A DNA stretch of 64,000 bases from Microbacterium nymphoidis (GTDB lineage: Bacteria > Actinomycetota > Actinomycetes > Actinomycetales > Microbacteriaceae), in NCBI RefSeq assembly GCF_021044885.1, contig NZ_JAJNOD010000001.1, positions 372,001 to 436,000 on the forward strand. Reading direction: 5' to 3'. The translations under genes were made by a program, and so were the position numbers. The notes beneath the pieces were generated by a model. That model was not told where the DNA came from. It ran no database searches and saw only the letters and a list, made by a program, of their open reading frames with translations. Position 1 is the stretch's first letter; the number at the start of each line of letters is the position of its first letter. Of the stretch, positions 42,476 to 51,629 are shown piece after piece.

Positions 42476-43906
42476 ATGGTCAATGCCGACCCGACGCTCG
42501 TCCCCGACAGCCCGCCCGCCGATGGGCCCGGCACCTCGGTCCGCTATGTGCGGGGACCGGCGTTTCGTCGTTACCGCCTGAGCTACGTACTGGCGGGGCT
42601 GTCGATCGCTGCCATCTGGGGTGCCGTCGGCGGCATCCTGCTGCCACTGCACGTGCAGCAGATCGAGTTCGCACAGTTCTTCACGGGGGCAGACTCGGGA
42701 ATCGATCTGCAGGCGCTCACCGAACTCAAGTATGCGGTCGACGCCGGCAGCACCACGCCCACCGAAGATCAGGAACGTCAGCTCGCGCTGCTGGCCGAGT
42801 TCGAGGCCGCGCGCGCTCTCAGCCTGTCCGCGATCGCCGTCGTGTCCTCGATACTCACGATGCTGATCCAGCCGATCGCCGGGATCCTCTCCGATCGCAC
42901 CCGCTCGCGGTGGGGCCGTCGGGCCCCGTGGATCGTGGCCGGTGCCGTGATCGGTGCGGCGCTTCTCATCGCGATGCGATTCTCGCCGACGATCGGAATC
43001 CTGCTCCTCACGTACTCGCTGGCGCAGCTGGGACTCAACCTCGCGTCCGGGCCCCTGAACGCGACCGTGGCCGATCGCGTGCCCGCCGGCCGGCTCGGCA
43101 CCATGTCTGCGCTATCGGGCTTCGCGACTCTCATCGGCGGCGCGATCGGCTCCATCGTGGCGGGCGCCTTGTTCGCGGTGATGGGCCTCGACGTCTACTT
43201 CCCCTTCGCCCTCGCGGTGATCGTCTTCACCGTGCTGTTCGTCCTGATGGCTCGGGACCGTTCTTCTCGCGATCTGCAGCGCGCGCCCATGTCCGTCACG
43301 GCCTTCCTCGCCTCGTTCACGGTCGCACTGCGCGATCGGGACTTCCGCTGGCTCTGGATCGCCAAGGTCGCGTTGCTGTTCGGCGGTGGTGTGTCCGGTG
43401 CGTTTGGGGTGTACATGCTCCAGAGCTACATCCGTCCGGGGCTCTCAGCGCAAGAAGCGGCCCAAATCGCGCCCGTTCTTGCGCTCGTGGGTATCCCCGG
43501 AACTGTGATCGCTCTGCTGGTCGCGGGCTGGTGGTCCGACAAGGTGGGTCGCCGCAAGCCTTTCGTGATCGGCTCCACGTTCCTCATCGCCGGCTCCATG
43601 TTCATCCCTCTGCTGAGCCCCACGCTTCCGGCGCTGATCATCCAGGGGGTGGTGGCCGGCCTCGGCGTCGGCACGTTCCTGACTGTCGATCAGGCGATGT
43701 TCATCGACCTGCTGCCGGAGAAGGACGCCGCCGCTCGGGATCTCGGCGTGAGCACGCTCGGCGGCAACCTGGGCCAGGCGCTCGGGCCCCTGCTCGCGGG
43801 TGTCGTCGTCGCGGTCACCGGCGGCTACGCAGCCCTGTGGATCGTGGCGATCGTCATCGTCGTGATCGCCGCGCTCCTCGTCTTCCCGATCCGGAGGGTG
43901 AAATGA
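42476..43906 (+). CDS. MFS transporter, GPH/sugar-type
   Basis: 476 residues with about 12 membrane segments. The loop between segments 2 and 3, GILSDRTRSRWGRRAPWIVAG, is the form seen in glycoside-pentoside-hexuronide and sucrose-type symporters. A second copy of the loop motif is in WWSDKVGRRKPFVIG. An unusual acidic stretch of about 50 residues (DSGIDLQALTELKYAVDAG and beyond) lies between the first two segments. ATG 42476 is preceded by CTGGAG. It overlaps the hydrolase gene by 4 bp. By context it probably imports a glycoside. Confidence 0.85.
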   Translation: MVNADPTLVPDSPPADGPGTSVRYVRGPAFRRYRLSYVLAGLSIAAIWGAVGGILLPLHVQQIEFAQFFTGADSGIDLQALTELKYAVDAGSTTPTEDQERQLALLAEFEAARALSLSAIAVVSSILTMLIQPIAGILSDRTRSRWGRRAPWIVAGAVIGAALLIAMRFSPTIGILLLTYSLAQLGLNLASGPLNATVADRVPAGRLGTMSALSGFATLIGGAIGSIVAGALFAVMGLDVYFPFALAVIVFTVLFVLMARDRSSRDLQRAPMSVTAFLASFTVALRDRDFRWLWIAKVALLFGGGVSGAFGVYMLQSYIRPGLSAQEAAQIAPVLALVGIPGTVIALLVAGWWSDKVGRRKPFVIGSTFLIAGSMFIPLLSPTLPALIIQGVVAGLGVGTFLTVDQAMFIDLLPEKDAAARDLGVSTLGGNLGQALGPLLAGVVVAVTGGYAALWIVAIVIVVIAALLVFPIRRVK

Positions 43907-44847
43907 GTCAGATGCGGGCGCCATACCGGCCGACCGCGCTGAATGCGCTCCGTGCGCGGGCACTTCTGCGCAGCGCGGCGCGACTCGTGCGAGAGGATCG
44001 GACGAGCACCGCCGAGATCGTGGCGCGCGAGCCCGAACTCGGCTCCGTGAGCGTCGAGGATGTCTCCCTGCCCGGGCCGCACGGGCCGGTACCGGTGCGT
44101 CTGTATTGTCGCGAGGGACAGACACCGAGCGCCGGCTTCGTCTGGGTGCACGGCGGCGCATGGATGTTCGGGACGCTCGACTCCCCGGAGGCGCACTGGG
44201 TCGCGATGTCCATCGCGGCACGGGGGATCGCCGTCGCCTCGGTCGACTATCGCAAGGTGCGCGGGCGAGTCTCCTTCCCTGTGCTCTCGGACGACGTTCT
44301 CACCGCGTGGCGCTGGGTGCGCGCGAACGCGTCGTCCAGGCTCGGAACCGCGCCGGAGCACCTGCACCTCGGCGGTGCCAGTGCCGGGGCGAACCTCGCT
44401 GCCGGAGTCGCGAAGCGACTGATCGCCGCAGGTGAGGACCTGCCCGCGACCCTGGTGGTGGCCTACCCGCTCGTGCACTTCCAGCTGCCGCCGCTGCCGG
44501 ACGATGTGCGTGCCGCGCTGGAGCGAACCCCGCCGCCGTTTCGGTTCACGCCGCGCATGGTGAGCATGCTCAACCTCAACTGGGCGGGCGTTCGCCATCA
44601 CGACGATCCCGTGGCCTTTCCTGGGCTCGGCCCGCTCGACCGCATGCCACCGACCTTCATCGTGGACGCGGAGGCGGACGAACTGCGGGCCTCGTCAACG
44701 GTGTTCGCTGCCGCTCTGGCGGACGCCGGAGTCGACGTCCGCCACGAGACCGTGCCGGGCACGTTCCATGGCTACCTCGCCCAGCCGGAGACCCCGGGAG
44801 CGCGCGACGGCGTTCACCGGATCGTCTCGTGGATCGGTCAGTACTAA
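43903..44847 (+). CDS. alpha/beta hydrolase of the hormone-sensitive-lipase family
   Basis: 314 residues. The oxyanion motif HGGAW is in FVWVHGGAWMFG, the nucleophile serine in HLGGASAGANLAAG, the acid in FIVDAEADELRAS, and the histidine in VPGTFHGY. This is the HSL (family IV) esterase pattern. No signal peptide, so it is cytoplasmic. The ATGA overlap with the MFS gene shows one operon. It may remove acyl groups from an imported glycoside. Its 3' end (IVSWIGQ) is duplicated as DNA 72 bp downstream. Confidence 0.87.
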   Translation: MSQMRAPYRPTALNALRARALLRSAARLVREDRTSTAEIVAREPELGSVSVEDVSLPGPHGPVPVRLYCREGQTPSAGFVWVHGGAWMFGTLDSPEAHWVAMSIAARGIAVASVDYRKVRGRVSFPVLSDDVLTAWRWVRANASSRLGTAPEHLHLGGASAGANLAAGVAKRLIAAGEDLPATLVVAYPLVHFQLPPLPDDVRAALERTPPPFRFTPRMVSMLNLNWAGVRHHDDPVAFPGLGPLDRMPPTFIVDAEADELRASSTVFAAALADAGVDVRHETVPGTFHGYLAQPETPGARDGVHRIVSWIGQY

Positions 44848-44913
44848 TGCGCTGGGCGACACAGGGTGACGGTGAGGGAGAAGGCCGGATCGATCGTCTC
44901 GTGGATCGGTCAG
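44820..44913. repeat. 22-bp direct repeat from the hydrolase 3' end
   Basis: The sequence encoding IVSWIGQ at 44820-44841 recurs exactly at 44892-44913, 72 bp later, between the hydrolase and the glycosidase gene. With a four-base shift, the similarity also extends upstream to CCGGATCG. Confidence 0.85.
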
Positions 44914-44962
44914 CACTCACGTGTCCGTCCGCGACCAGCCGGCGGCGATGAAGAAGGACAGC

Positions 44963-47900
44963 ATGACCACACCACTCACTGCCCAGATGATCACCCCGGA
45001 CCACCCGGTCGACGGTGCACCGGCGCTGCGCAGGGTCTTCGGTCTCGACGAGAACCATGGCCCGATCGCGCACGCGGAGGTGCATGCCACGGCGCTCGGT
45101 GTGTGCGAGGTCCGGGTGAACGGCATCCTCGTGTCCGCCGATCTCCTCACGCCCGGATGGACGAGCTACGAATGGCGACTGCGCTACGCCACCTGGGATG
45201 CGACAGAGGCGCTGACGGCATCGCGCGGATCTCGTGCGGTCATCGAGGCCGTCATCGGGGCCGGCTGGTACTCGGGTCATCTCGGGTGGGAGGGCAACAG
45301 CGCGGTGTACGGCTCCGAGCGTGCCGCGCTCCTGGAACTGAGGATCACCTTCGCCGACGGGCACGTCCAGACGGTGGGAACCGATGAGCGCTGGACGTCC
45401 GTGGCCACCTCGACGGTCGCGGATGATCTCTACGACGGTCAGCGGATCGACCGCAGGATCGACGACGAGGCCAGGTTCGTGCCGGCGCCGGTCGACGGCG
45501 AGGCCGCTGTGCGCGTGATCCCGTTCGATCACACCCGTCTCACTCCGTATCAGTCCCCGCCGGTGCGCCGCCAGGAGGAGCTCGAACCGGTCCGGGTCTG
45601 GCGTTCTCCGTCGGGCGCGCTGCTCGTGGACTTCGGGCAGAACCTCGTCGGGTGGACGCGGCTCACCACGCGTGGAGATGCGGGTCGGGTGATCACGGTG
45701 CGTCACGCCGAAGTACTCGACGAGGCCGAGCTCGGCACACGGCCACTGCGGCGCGCACGCGCGACCGACGAGTTCGTGCTCTCCGGGGGAGACGACGTCT
45801 TCGAGCCGACCCTGACCTTCCATGGGTTCCGCTACGTCGAGGTCGCGGGGTGGCCGGGCGAGGATGAGGAGCTCGCCGGCGCCGTGCGCGCCGTCGTGAT
45901 CGGATCGGACCTCACGCGTACGGGCACGTTCCGCAGCTCTCATCCGCTGCTCAACCGTCTGCACGAGAACGTCGTGTGGGGCATGCGCGGCAACTTCGTC
46001 GACGTGCCGACGGACTGCCCGCAGCGCGACGAGCGTCTGGGGTGGACCGGGGATCTCGCCGCGTTCGCCGAGACCGCGGTGTATCTCTACGATGCGGAGG
46101 CCTTTCTCGCCGACTGGCTGCGTGACCTCGCCGCCGAGCAGCGAGCAGCGGACGGGCGCATCCCGGTCGTCGTGCCGGACAACCTCAAATACGAGAACAC
46201 CGGTGCGCTGGCCGCTGTGATGGGGGCCAGCCTCGTGATCGCGCTCTGGAATGACGCCGCCTGCTGGGTTCCCTGGGCCATGTACGAGGCCTATGGTGAC
46301 CTCCGTGTGCTGTCGGAGCAGTACTCGTCGATGACCGCTCATGTGCGTCGTACGGAGGCGGCCCTGTCTGAACGAAACCTGCTGGAGGGCGGCTTCCAGC
46401 TGGGTGACTGGCTGGATCCCACCGCGCCCCCGGACGCGCCGCACCAGGCGAAGGCCGACCCTGCCGTGGTCGCCACGGCGTGCGTCTACCGGTCGATCGT
46501 GATCGCCCGCGATGCTGCCCGTGTGCTCGGTCAGGATGCCGACGCCGCGGAATTCGACGCCCTGGCTGCGCGGATCCGAGGCGGCTTCACCACTCACTGG
46601 GTGCGCAGCGGGCGGATCCACAGTGACGCTCCCACCGTCTACGCGCTCGCCATCGTGTTCGGGCTCCTCGACGATGCCGAGCGGGCCGCCGCCGGTGCCA
46701 GGCTCTCGGCGCTCGTCGCCGATGCCGGCTACGTGATCACCACCGGCTTCGCAGGCACGCCCTTCATCCTCACCGCATTGTCCGACACGGGGCAGCTGGA
46801 GACGGCGTACCGGCTGTTGCTGCAGGAACGGTGCCCCTCCTGGCTGTATCCCGTCACGATGGGCGCGACCACGATGTGGGAGCGGTGGGATTCGATGCTC
46901 CCCGACGGCACGATCAACCCGGGCGAGATGACGAGCTTCAACCACTATGCCTTCGGCGCCGTCGCGACATGGTTGCATCGGGTCGTGGCGGGTCTCGCAC
47001 CGGCAGCTCCCGGGTACGCCCGGGTGCGTATCGCTCCCCGGCCCCCGGCCACCGGGGTGGTGTCGGCGGAGACGGCATTCGAGTCCCGCCACGGGCGCAT
47101 CGCCGTGGGCTGGAGCGTGGAAGACGGGACGCTGCAGGTCGTGGCCAGCATTCCCGAAGGTGTGACAGCCTCGGTCTCGCTGCCGTCGGGTTTCACGTCC
47201 GAGGTGGGAAGCGGTGAGCACCGCTGGAGCGAGCCCTTCTCGCAGGCGGCGGAGGACGAGCTGACCGGCGCGGCGCTGGATGGTCTCCGCGCCGAGCGCG
47301 AGCGCGACCAGCGGGTGCTGGCCAAGGCCCGACTGCTCGGTGGCGCCAGCTTCTGGCGGACGGCCGAGGGAGAGGGCGTGCGCGCGCTGACTCTTGTCGA
47401 CGGCCCGCACGGCCTGCGCTACCAGGACGGTGCGACCGATCACCTCGGGGTGAACGACAGCCGACCCGCCACCTGCTTCCCGCCCGCAGTCGCACTCGGA
47501 TCGAGCTGGAACGCGGAGCTGGTGCACGAGGTCGGCGAGGCCATCGGCCGGGAAGCGCGGGAGGTCGGTGTCGACGTCGTGCTGGGTCCTGGAGTGAACA
47601 TCAAGCGCTCGCCGCTCGGCGGACGAGGTTTCGAGTATTTCTCCGAAGACCCGCTGCTCACCGGCGTGCTCGGCAGCGCCTGGGTGCAGGGGCTTCAGAG
47701 CACGGGCGTCGGGGCATCCCTTAAGCACTTCGCCGTGAACAGCCAGGAAACCGACCGTATGCGCGTGGACGCGCGCGTGGATGCGCGGGCGCTGCGTGAG
47801 ATCTATCTCCCAGCCTTCGAGCGCATCGTTCGGGAGGCGCAGCCGGCGACGGTGATGAGTGCCTACAACGCGGTGAACGGGGTGTTCGCATCGGAGAACC

Positions 47901-49483
47901 GCTGGCTGCTGACGGAACTGCTGCGCGACGAGTGGGGCTTCACCGGTCTGGTCGTCTCCGACTGGGGCGCAGTGAAGGATCGCGTCGATGCGCTCCGCGC
48001 CGGGCTGGATCTGGAGATGCCGGCCTCGGGCGACACCGGCGCGCAGGCGCTGCTCGACGCGGTGCGCATCGGGCAGCTGGATGAGGCCGCGCTCGACCGT
48101 TCGGTCTCCCGGCTGGCGGCGCTCGCGGATCGCACCGCACCGACTGCCGTCACGGGCGTCGACCACGCGGCGCACCATGCGCTGGCTCGCCGCGCCGCCG
48201 GAGAGTCGGTCGTGCTGCTGCGCAACGAACATGCCGTGCTCCCGCTCGCCGCGACGTCGCGGATCGCCGTGTTCGGGCACCTCGCCGTCGCGCCGCAGTT
48301 CCAGGGCGGAGGTAGCTCCCACGTCACTCCCACGTGCGTGGACGATCCGCTCGAGCAGCTCCGCAGCGTCTTCGAGGGTGTGGACTTCGCGATCGGGTAC
48401 GGTCCTGGCGGTGATGCGCTTGCGCACCGCGAGGAGGCCGCTGCGTTGGCCGGGACCGCGGACGTCGCGGTCGTGTTTGCCGGTCTCTACGAGTCTGATC
48501 AGACCGAGGGACGAGATCGCACGGATCTCAGCCTGCCCGCTGACCAGGTGGCGCTCATCCGTGCCGTCGCCGCGATCGCTCCGAGAACCGTCGTCGTCCT
48601 GATGAACGGGGGCGTGGTCGATCTCGAGCCCTGGCACGACGATGTGGACGCGATCGTCGAGGCCTGGGCGGGGGGTCAGGCGGTCGGGGGCGCGGTCGCC
48701 GACGTGCTCTCGGGCACCGTGAACCCTTCGGGACGGCTGGCCGAGACGATCCCGCTGGACCTGCGCGATACCCCGAGCGCGCTGTCCTTCCCCGGAGAGT
48801 CGGGCACCGCGCTGTACGGCGAGAGTATCTTCGTGGGCTATCGGCATCACGTCTCCACCGGACGCGTCGTCCGCTATCCGTTCGGGCACGGTCTGTCGTA
48901 CACCCGCTTCGCCAGCGCGCTGGTGCAGTCGCGGTCGGTGGGCACGGACGCCGTCCGGGCGCGGGTACGGGTCACGAACACAGGCGCCTGCCGGGGCGCC
49001 GAGGTCGTCCAGCTCTACGCCGGTCAGATCGAACCGCGCGTCCGTCGGCCGCTGCGCGCGCTCGCGGGCTTCGCCAAGGTCGAGCTCGATCCGGGCGAGA
49101 CGATCGAGATCGAGATCGAGGTGGAGCGGCGCACGCTCGCGTACTGGGACGAGGCGGCGAGTGAGTACCGGGTCGACCCCGGGAGATACCGGATCGAGCT
49201 CGGTCGCTCGTCGATGGACATCGTGGATTCGGTGGAGGTCTTGCTGGAGGGCGATGCACCGGTGGTTCTGCCCCTGACGCTTGCATCGACAGTGGGCGAG
49301 TGGTTCACGCATCCGGTCGTCGGTCCGGCACTGCGCGGTGCCATGGGAGCGGATCCGGCGGCCGAGCCGCCCGCCGACCTCGCGCTCGTCGCGTCGATGC
49401 CGATGGGGCAGTTCGCCCGGTTCATCGCCACCGACATCCCGGAGGCAGTGCTGCACCATTTCATGGCGCTGAGCGCCCCCTGA
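44963..49483 (+). CDS. GH78 alpha-L-rhamnosidase fused to GH3 beta-glycosidase
   Basis: 1506 residues from ATG 44963, chosen for AAGAAGGA just before it; upstream in-frame starts at 44921 and 44948 have none. Residues 1-760 are a GH78 enzyme: an N-terminal sugar-binding-type domain (LLTPGWTSYEWRLRYATWD, GAGWYSGHLGWEG), then the (alpha/alpha)6 barrel with DCPQRDERLGWTGD (Glu357, likely general acid) and TMWERWDS (Glu640, likely base). Residues 770-1400 are GH3: LVDGPHGLRYQDG, GRGFEYFSEDP, KHFAVNSQETDRM, nucleophile Asp1000 in VVSDWGAV, acid/base Glu1182 in TEGRDR, and a C-terminal fibronectin-like domain. No signal peptide. Both active sites look complete, so one polypeptide may remove rhamnose and then glucose. 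Substrate is not shown by sequence. Confidence 0.92.
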   Translation: MTTPLTAQMITPDHPVDGAPALRRVFGLDENHGPIAHAEVHATALGVCEVRVNGILVSADLLTPGWTSYEWRLRYATWDATEALTASRGSRAVIEAVIGAGWYSGHLGWEGNSAVYGSERAALLELRITFADGHVQTVGTDERWTSVATSTVADDLYDGQRIDRRIDDEARFVPAPVDGEAAVRVIPFDHTRLTPYQSPPVRRQEELEPVRVWRSPSGALLVDFGQNLVGWTRLTTRGDAGRVITVRHAEVLDEAELGTRPLRRARATDEFVLSGGDDVFEPTLTFHGFRYVEVAGWPGEDEELAGAVRAVVIGSDLTRTGTFRSSHPLLNRLHENVVWGMRGNFVDVPTDCPQRDERLGWTGDLAAFAETAVYLYDAEAFLADWLRDLAAEQRAADGRIPVVVPDNLKYENTGALAAVMGASLVIALWNDAACWVPWAMYEAYGDLRVLSEQYSSMTAHVRRTEAALSERNLLEGGFQLGDWLDPTAPPDAPHQAKADPAVVATACVYRSIVIARDAARVLGQDADAAEFDALAARIRGGFTTHWVRSGRIHSDAPTVYALAIVFGLLDDAERAAAGARLSALVADAGYVITTGFAGTPFILTALSDTGQLETAYRLLLQERCPSWLYPVTMGATTMWERWDSMLPDGTINPGEMTSFNHYAFGAVATWLHRVVAGLAPAAPGYARVRIAPRPPATGVVSAETAFESRHGRIAVGWSVEDGTLQVVASIPEGVTASVSLPSGFTSEVGSGEHRWSEPFSQAAEDELTGAALDGLRAERERDQRVLAKARLLGGASFWRTAEGEGVRALTLVDGPHGLRYQDGATDHLGVNDSRPATCFPPAVALGSSWNAELVHEVGEAIGREAREVGVDVVLGPGVNIKRSPLGGRGFEYFSEDPLLTGVLGSAWVQGLQSTGVGASLKHFAVNSQETDRMRVDARVDARALREIYLPAFERIVREAQPATVMSAYNAVNGVFASENRWLLTELLRDEWGFTGLVVSDWGAVKDRVDALRAGLDLEMPASGDTGAQALLDAVRIGQLDEAALDRSVSRLAALADRTAPTAVTGVDHAAHHALARRAAGESVVLLRNEHAVLPLAATSRIAVFGHLAVAPQFQGGGSSHVTPTCVDDPLEQLRSVFEGVDFAIGYGPGGDALAHREEAAALAGTADVAVVFAGLYESDQTEGRDRTDLSLPADQVALIRAVAAIAPRTVVVLMNGGVVDLEPWHDDVDAIVEAWAGGQAVGGAVADVLSGTVNPSGRLAETIPLDLRDTPSALSFPGESGTALYGESIFVGYRHHVSTGRVVRYPFGHGLSYTRFASALVQSRSVGTDAVRARVRVTNTGACRGAEVVQLYAGQIEPRVRRPLRALAGFAKVELDPGETIEIEIEVERRTLAYWDEAASEYRVDPGRYRIELGRSSMDIVDSVEVLLEGDAPVVLPLTLASTVGEWFTHPVVGPALRGAMGADPAAEPPADLALVASMPMGQFARFIATDIPEAVLHHFMALSAP

Positions 49484-49749
49484 CCGACGAGCCATCCGCT
49501 CGCAATTGATTCATCGACGATGGGGGGCAGGGAGCTCCCGCGTGTCCGCCCACTCGGCGAGGCTGGGCCGAGCGTGATCGATCGGCCGATCCCGGGCCCC
49601 GATGCGCGCGCGGGACGACGTCTCTGTGAGCTCGTCGGTGGCGACGAGGACCGAGCTTTCGTTCCTCCCCAAACCTGTCGGCGGTGTGATCGATTCGGCG
49701 TCACGGGACCGCCGGTCCGGCACGTCCGCTCTGCCCCCATGCTCGGGGG
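49484..49749. other. Intergenic stretch without a gene
   Basis: 266 bp between the glycosidase and yraN. It holds the palindrome GGGAGCTCCC near 49530. CATGCT lies six bases before the yraN ATG, close to the leaderless pattern but with C for T. No convincing terminator or small gene was seen. Confidence 0.6.
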
Positions 49750-50109
49750 ATGGCAGCGAAGGATGAACGAGGACGAGCAGGCGAGGATCGCGCGTGCGCG
49801 CACCTGATGGCGCAAGGATTCGAGATCGTCGACCGCAACTGGCGGACCGCGTCCGGGGAGCTCGACATCGTTGCGGTGCGCGGAAGAGCCCTCGTCGTCG
49901 TCGAGGTGAAGGCACGGCGCACCACCGACTACGGCGACCCGCTGGCGGCCGTCGATGCGCGCAAACTCCGACAGGTGTGGCGACTCGCGTTCGCCTGGAT
50001 GCGACGACATCCAGACCATGCCCGCGGCCGGACGCTGCGTGTGGACGTGATCGGTATCACGGGGGAGGACCCGGCCACAGCGGCGCTCGCCCACCTGGAG
50101 GATGTCTGA
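49750..50109 (+). CDS. YraN/UPF0102 family nuclease-like protein
   Basis: 119 residues. A small PD-(D/E)XK-fold protein: GELDIVAVRGRALVVVEVKARR holds the Asp and Glu-x-Lys of the metal site, and GEDRACAHLMAQGFEIVDRNWR is the typical start. Its role is uncertain; it is usually encoded beside comM and dprA, as here. The stop overlaps the comM start by one base. Confidence 0.9.
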   Translation: MAAKDERGRAGEDRACAHLMAQGFEIVDRNWRTASGELDIVAVRGRALVVVEVKARRTTDYGDPLAAVDARKLRQVWRLAFAWMRRHPDHARGRTLRVDVIGITGEDPATAALAHLEDV

Positions 50110-51629
50110 TGAGTGTGGCGCGGACCTGGGCGGTGGCGTTGAACGGCATCGACGGCGCGATGGTGGAGGTGGAGGCGGATCTGTCGGCTCACACGCCGGG
50201 GTTCGATCTCATCGGACTGCCGGACAAAGCGCTGGGCGAGGCGGCGCGGCGGGTGCAGAACGCCTGTGCGAACCAGGGACTTCCCCTTCCCCGCCGGAGA
50301 ATCACCGTGAACCTCTCGCCGGCCAGCCTGCCCAAGCGAGGTGCGGGCTTCGACGTCGCGGTGGCGATCACCGCGCTGGCGACCGAGCTTCCGCTGGATG
50401 CCGGCTCGCTGGCGCGTACGGCGCATGTGGGGGAACTCGGGCTGGACGGTCGCCTGCGACCGTTGCCCGGGGTGTTGCCTGCCGTGCACGCAGCGGTACG
50501 CGCCGGAAAGCAGCGGGTCGTCGTGCCCGCGGCCTGCCGGGCAGAAGCCGAGCTGGTCTCGGGAGCTGACGTTGTCGCCGCGGTGAACCTGACCGATGTC
50601 GCGCGCGCCCATGGCGCTCTGATCGATCCGCGGGAGGAAGAGCCGCTGCCCACACCTTCGGTCGTCGCGGACGAGCCGGCCGACCGGCTCGACCTGGCTG
50701 ACGTTGTGGGACAGCGCAGCGCGGTTGATGCTCTGATCGTGGCGGCGGCCGGCGGTCACCACATGCTCCTCAGCGGTCCACCCGGCGCCGGAAAGACGAT
50801 GCTCGCGGCGCGCCTGCCCGGGTTGCTGCCGGACCTAGACGAAGACCGGGCGCTCGACGTGGCATCCGTGCGATCGCTGTGCGGGGAGTCGGTTCTGCAC
50901 CTGCCGCGCCGCGCCCCTTTCGAGGCGCCGCATCATTCGGCGACCATCCCGTCACTGGTCGGCGGAGGCTCTGGGGTGATCCGTCCCGGAGCCATCGCCC
51001 GGGCCGCGCATGGCGTGCTCTTCCTGGACGAGGCGGCAGAGTTCGCATCGTCTGCGCTGGACGCCCTGCGCCAGCCCCTGGAGTCGGGGACGATCACGAT
51101 CCACCGGACGGGAACCACCGCGTCCTACCCGGCGCGGTTCCAGCTGATCCTCGCCACCAATCCGTGCCCCTGCGGCAACTACGGTGTGCGCGGCGCGGAG
51201 TGCACTTGCCCGCCGGTTGCGGTTCGCCGGTACCTGACCCGGCTGTCCGGCCCACTGCTGGATCGGGTCGACATCGAACTGCCTGTCACGCGCGTGACGG
51301 TGGCCTCGGGGGGAGAGCGGGTGACAACCGCGCAGGCCCGAGACAGAGTTCTGGAAGCTCGCGAGCGGGCACGGCGGCGATTGTCCGACACGCCGTGGCA
51401 GACCAACGCGGAGGTGGCGGGGCCCTGGCTGCGCACCGGTCCCCGGCGTCTTGGCTCCGCAGTCTCCGCTCCGCTGGATCAGGCGCTGCGGCGCGGCGCC
51501 CTCACTCTGCGCGGGTATGACCGCGTGCTGCGGCTGGCCTGGACGCTCGTCGATCTCCGTGGCGCGCATGAACCCGAACTGGAAGACGTGGGTCGTGCGC
51601 TTGCGTTGAAGAGGGGAGTGGGCCTGTGA
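50109..51629 (+). CDS. comM: YifB/ComM family Mg-chelatase-like AAA+ protein
   Basis: 506 residues. An N-terminal Lon-like domain (to about 170: RRVQNACANQGLPLPRRRI, LPKRGAGFDVAVA) and an AAA+ core with Walker A GPPGAGKTMLAARLP, Walker B VLFLDEAAEF, and the cysteine motif NPCPCGNYG. In transformable bacteria ComM is a branch-migration helicase that helps integrate DNA. The order yraN-comM-dprA is conserved. GTGA overlap with dprA. Confidence 0.93.
   Translation: MSVARTWAVALNGIDGAMVEVEADLSAHTPGFDLIGLPDKALGEAARRVQNACANQGLPLPRRRITVNLSPASLPKRGAGFDVAVAITALATELPLDAGSLARTAHVGELGLDGRLRPLPGVLPAVHAAVRAGKQRVVVPAACRAEAELVSGADVVAAVNLTDVARAHGALIDPREEEPLPTPSVVADEPADRLDLADVVGQRSAVDALIVAAAGGHHMLLSGPPGAGKTMLAARLPGLLPDLDEDRALDVASVRSLCGESVLHLPRRAPFEAPHHSATIPSLVGGGSGVIRPGAIARAAHGVLFLDEAAEFASSALDALRQPLESGTITIHRTGTTASYPARFQLILATNPCPCGNYGVRGAECTCPPVAVRRYLTRLSGPLLDRVDIELPVTRVTVASGGERVTTAQARDRVLEARERARRRLSDTPWQTNAEVAGPWLRTGPRRLGSAVSAPLDQALRRGALTLRGYDRVLRLAWTLVDLRGAHEPELEDVGRALALKRGVGL

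Noticed and set aside
44657..49495. A 1612-codon open frame antisense to the GH78-GH3 gene
   Set aside because: It mirrors the codon bias of the real gene in high-GC DNA, is Arg- and His-rich without any family motif, and has no promoter or ribosome site.
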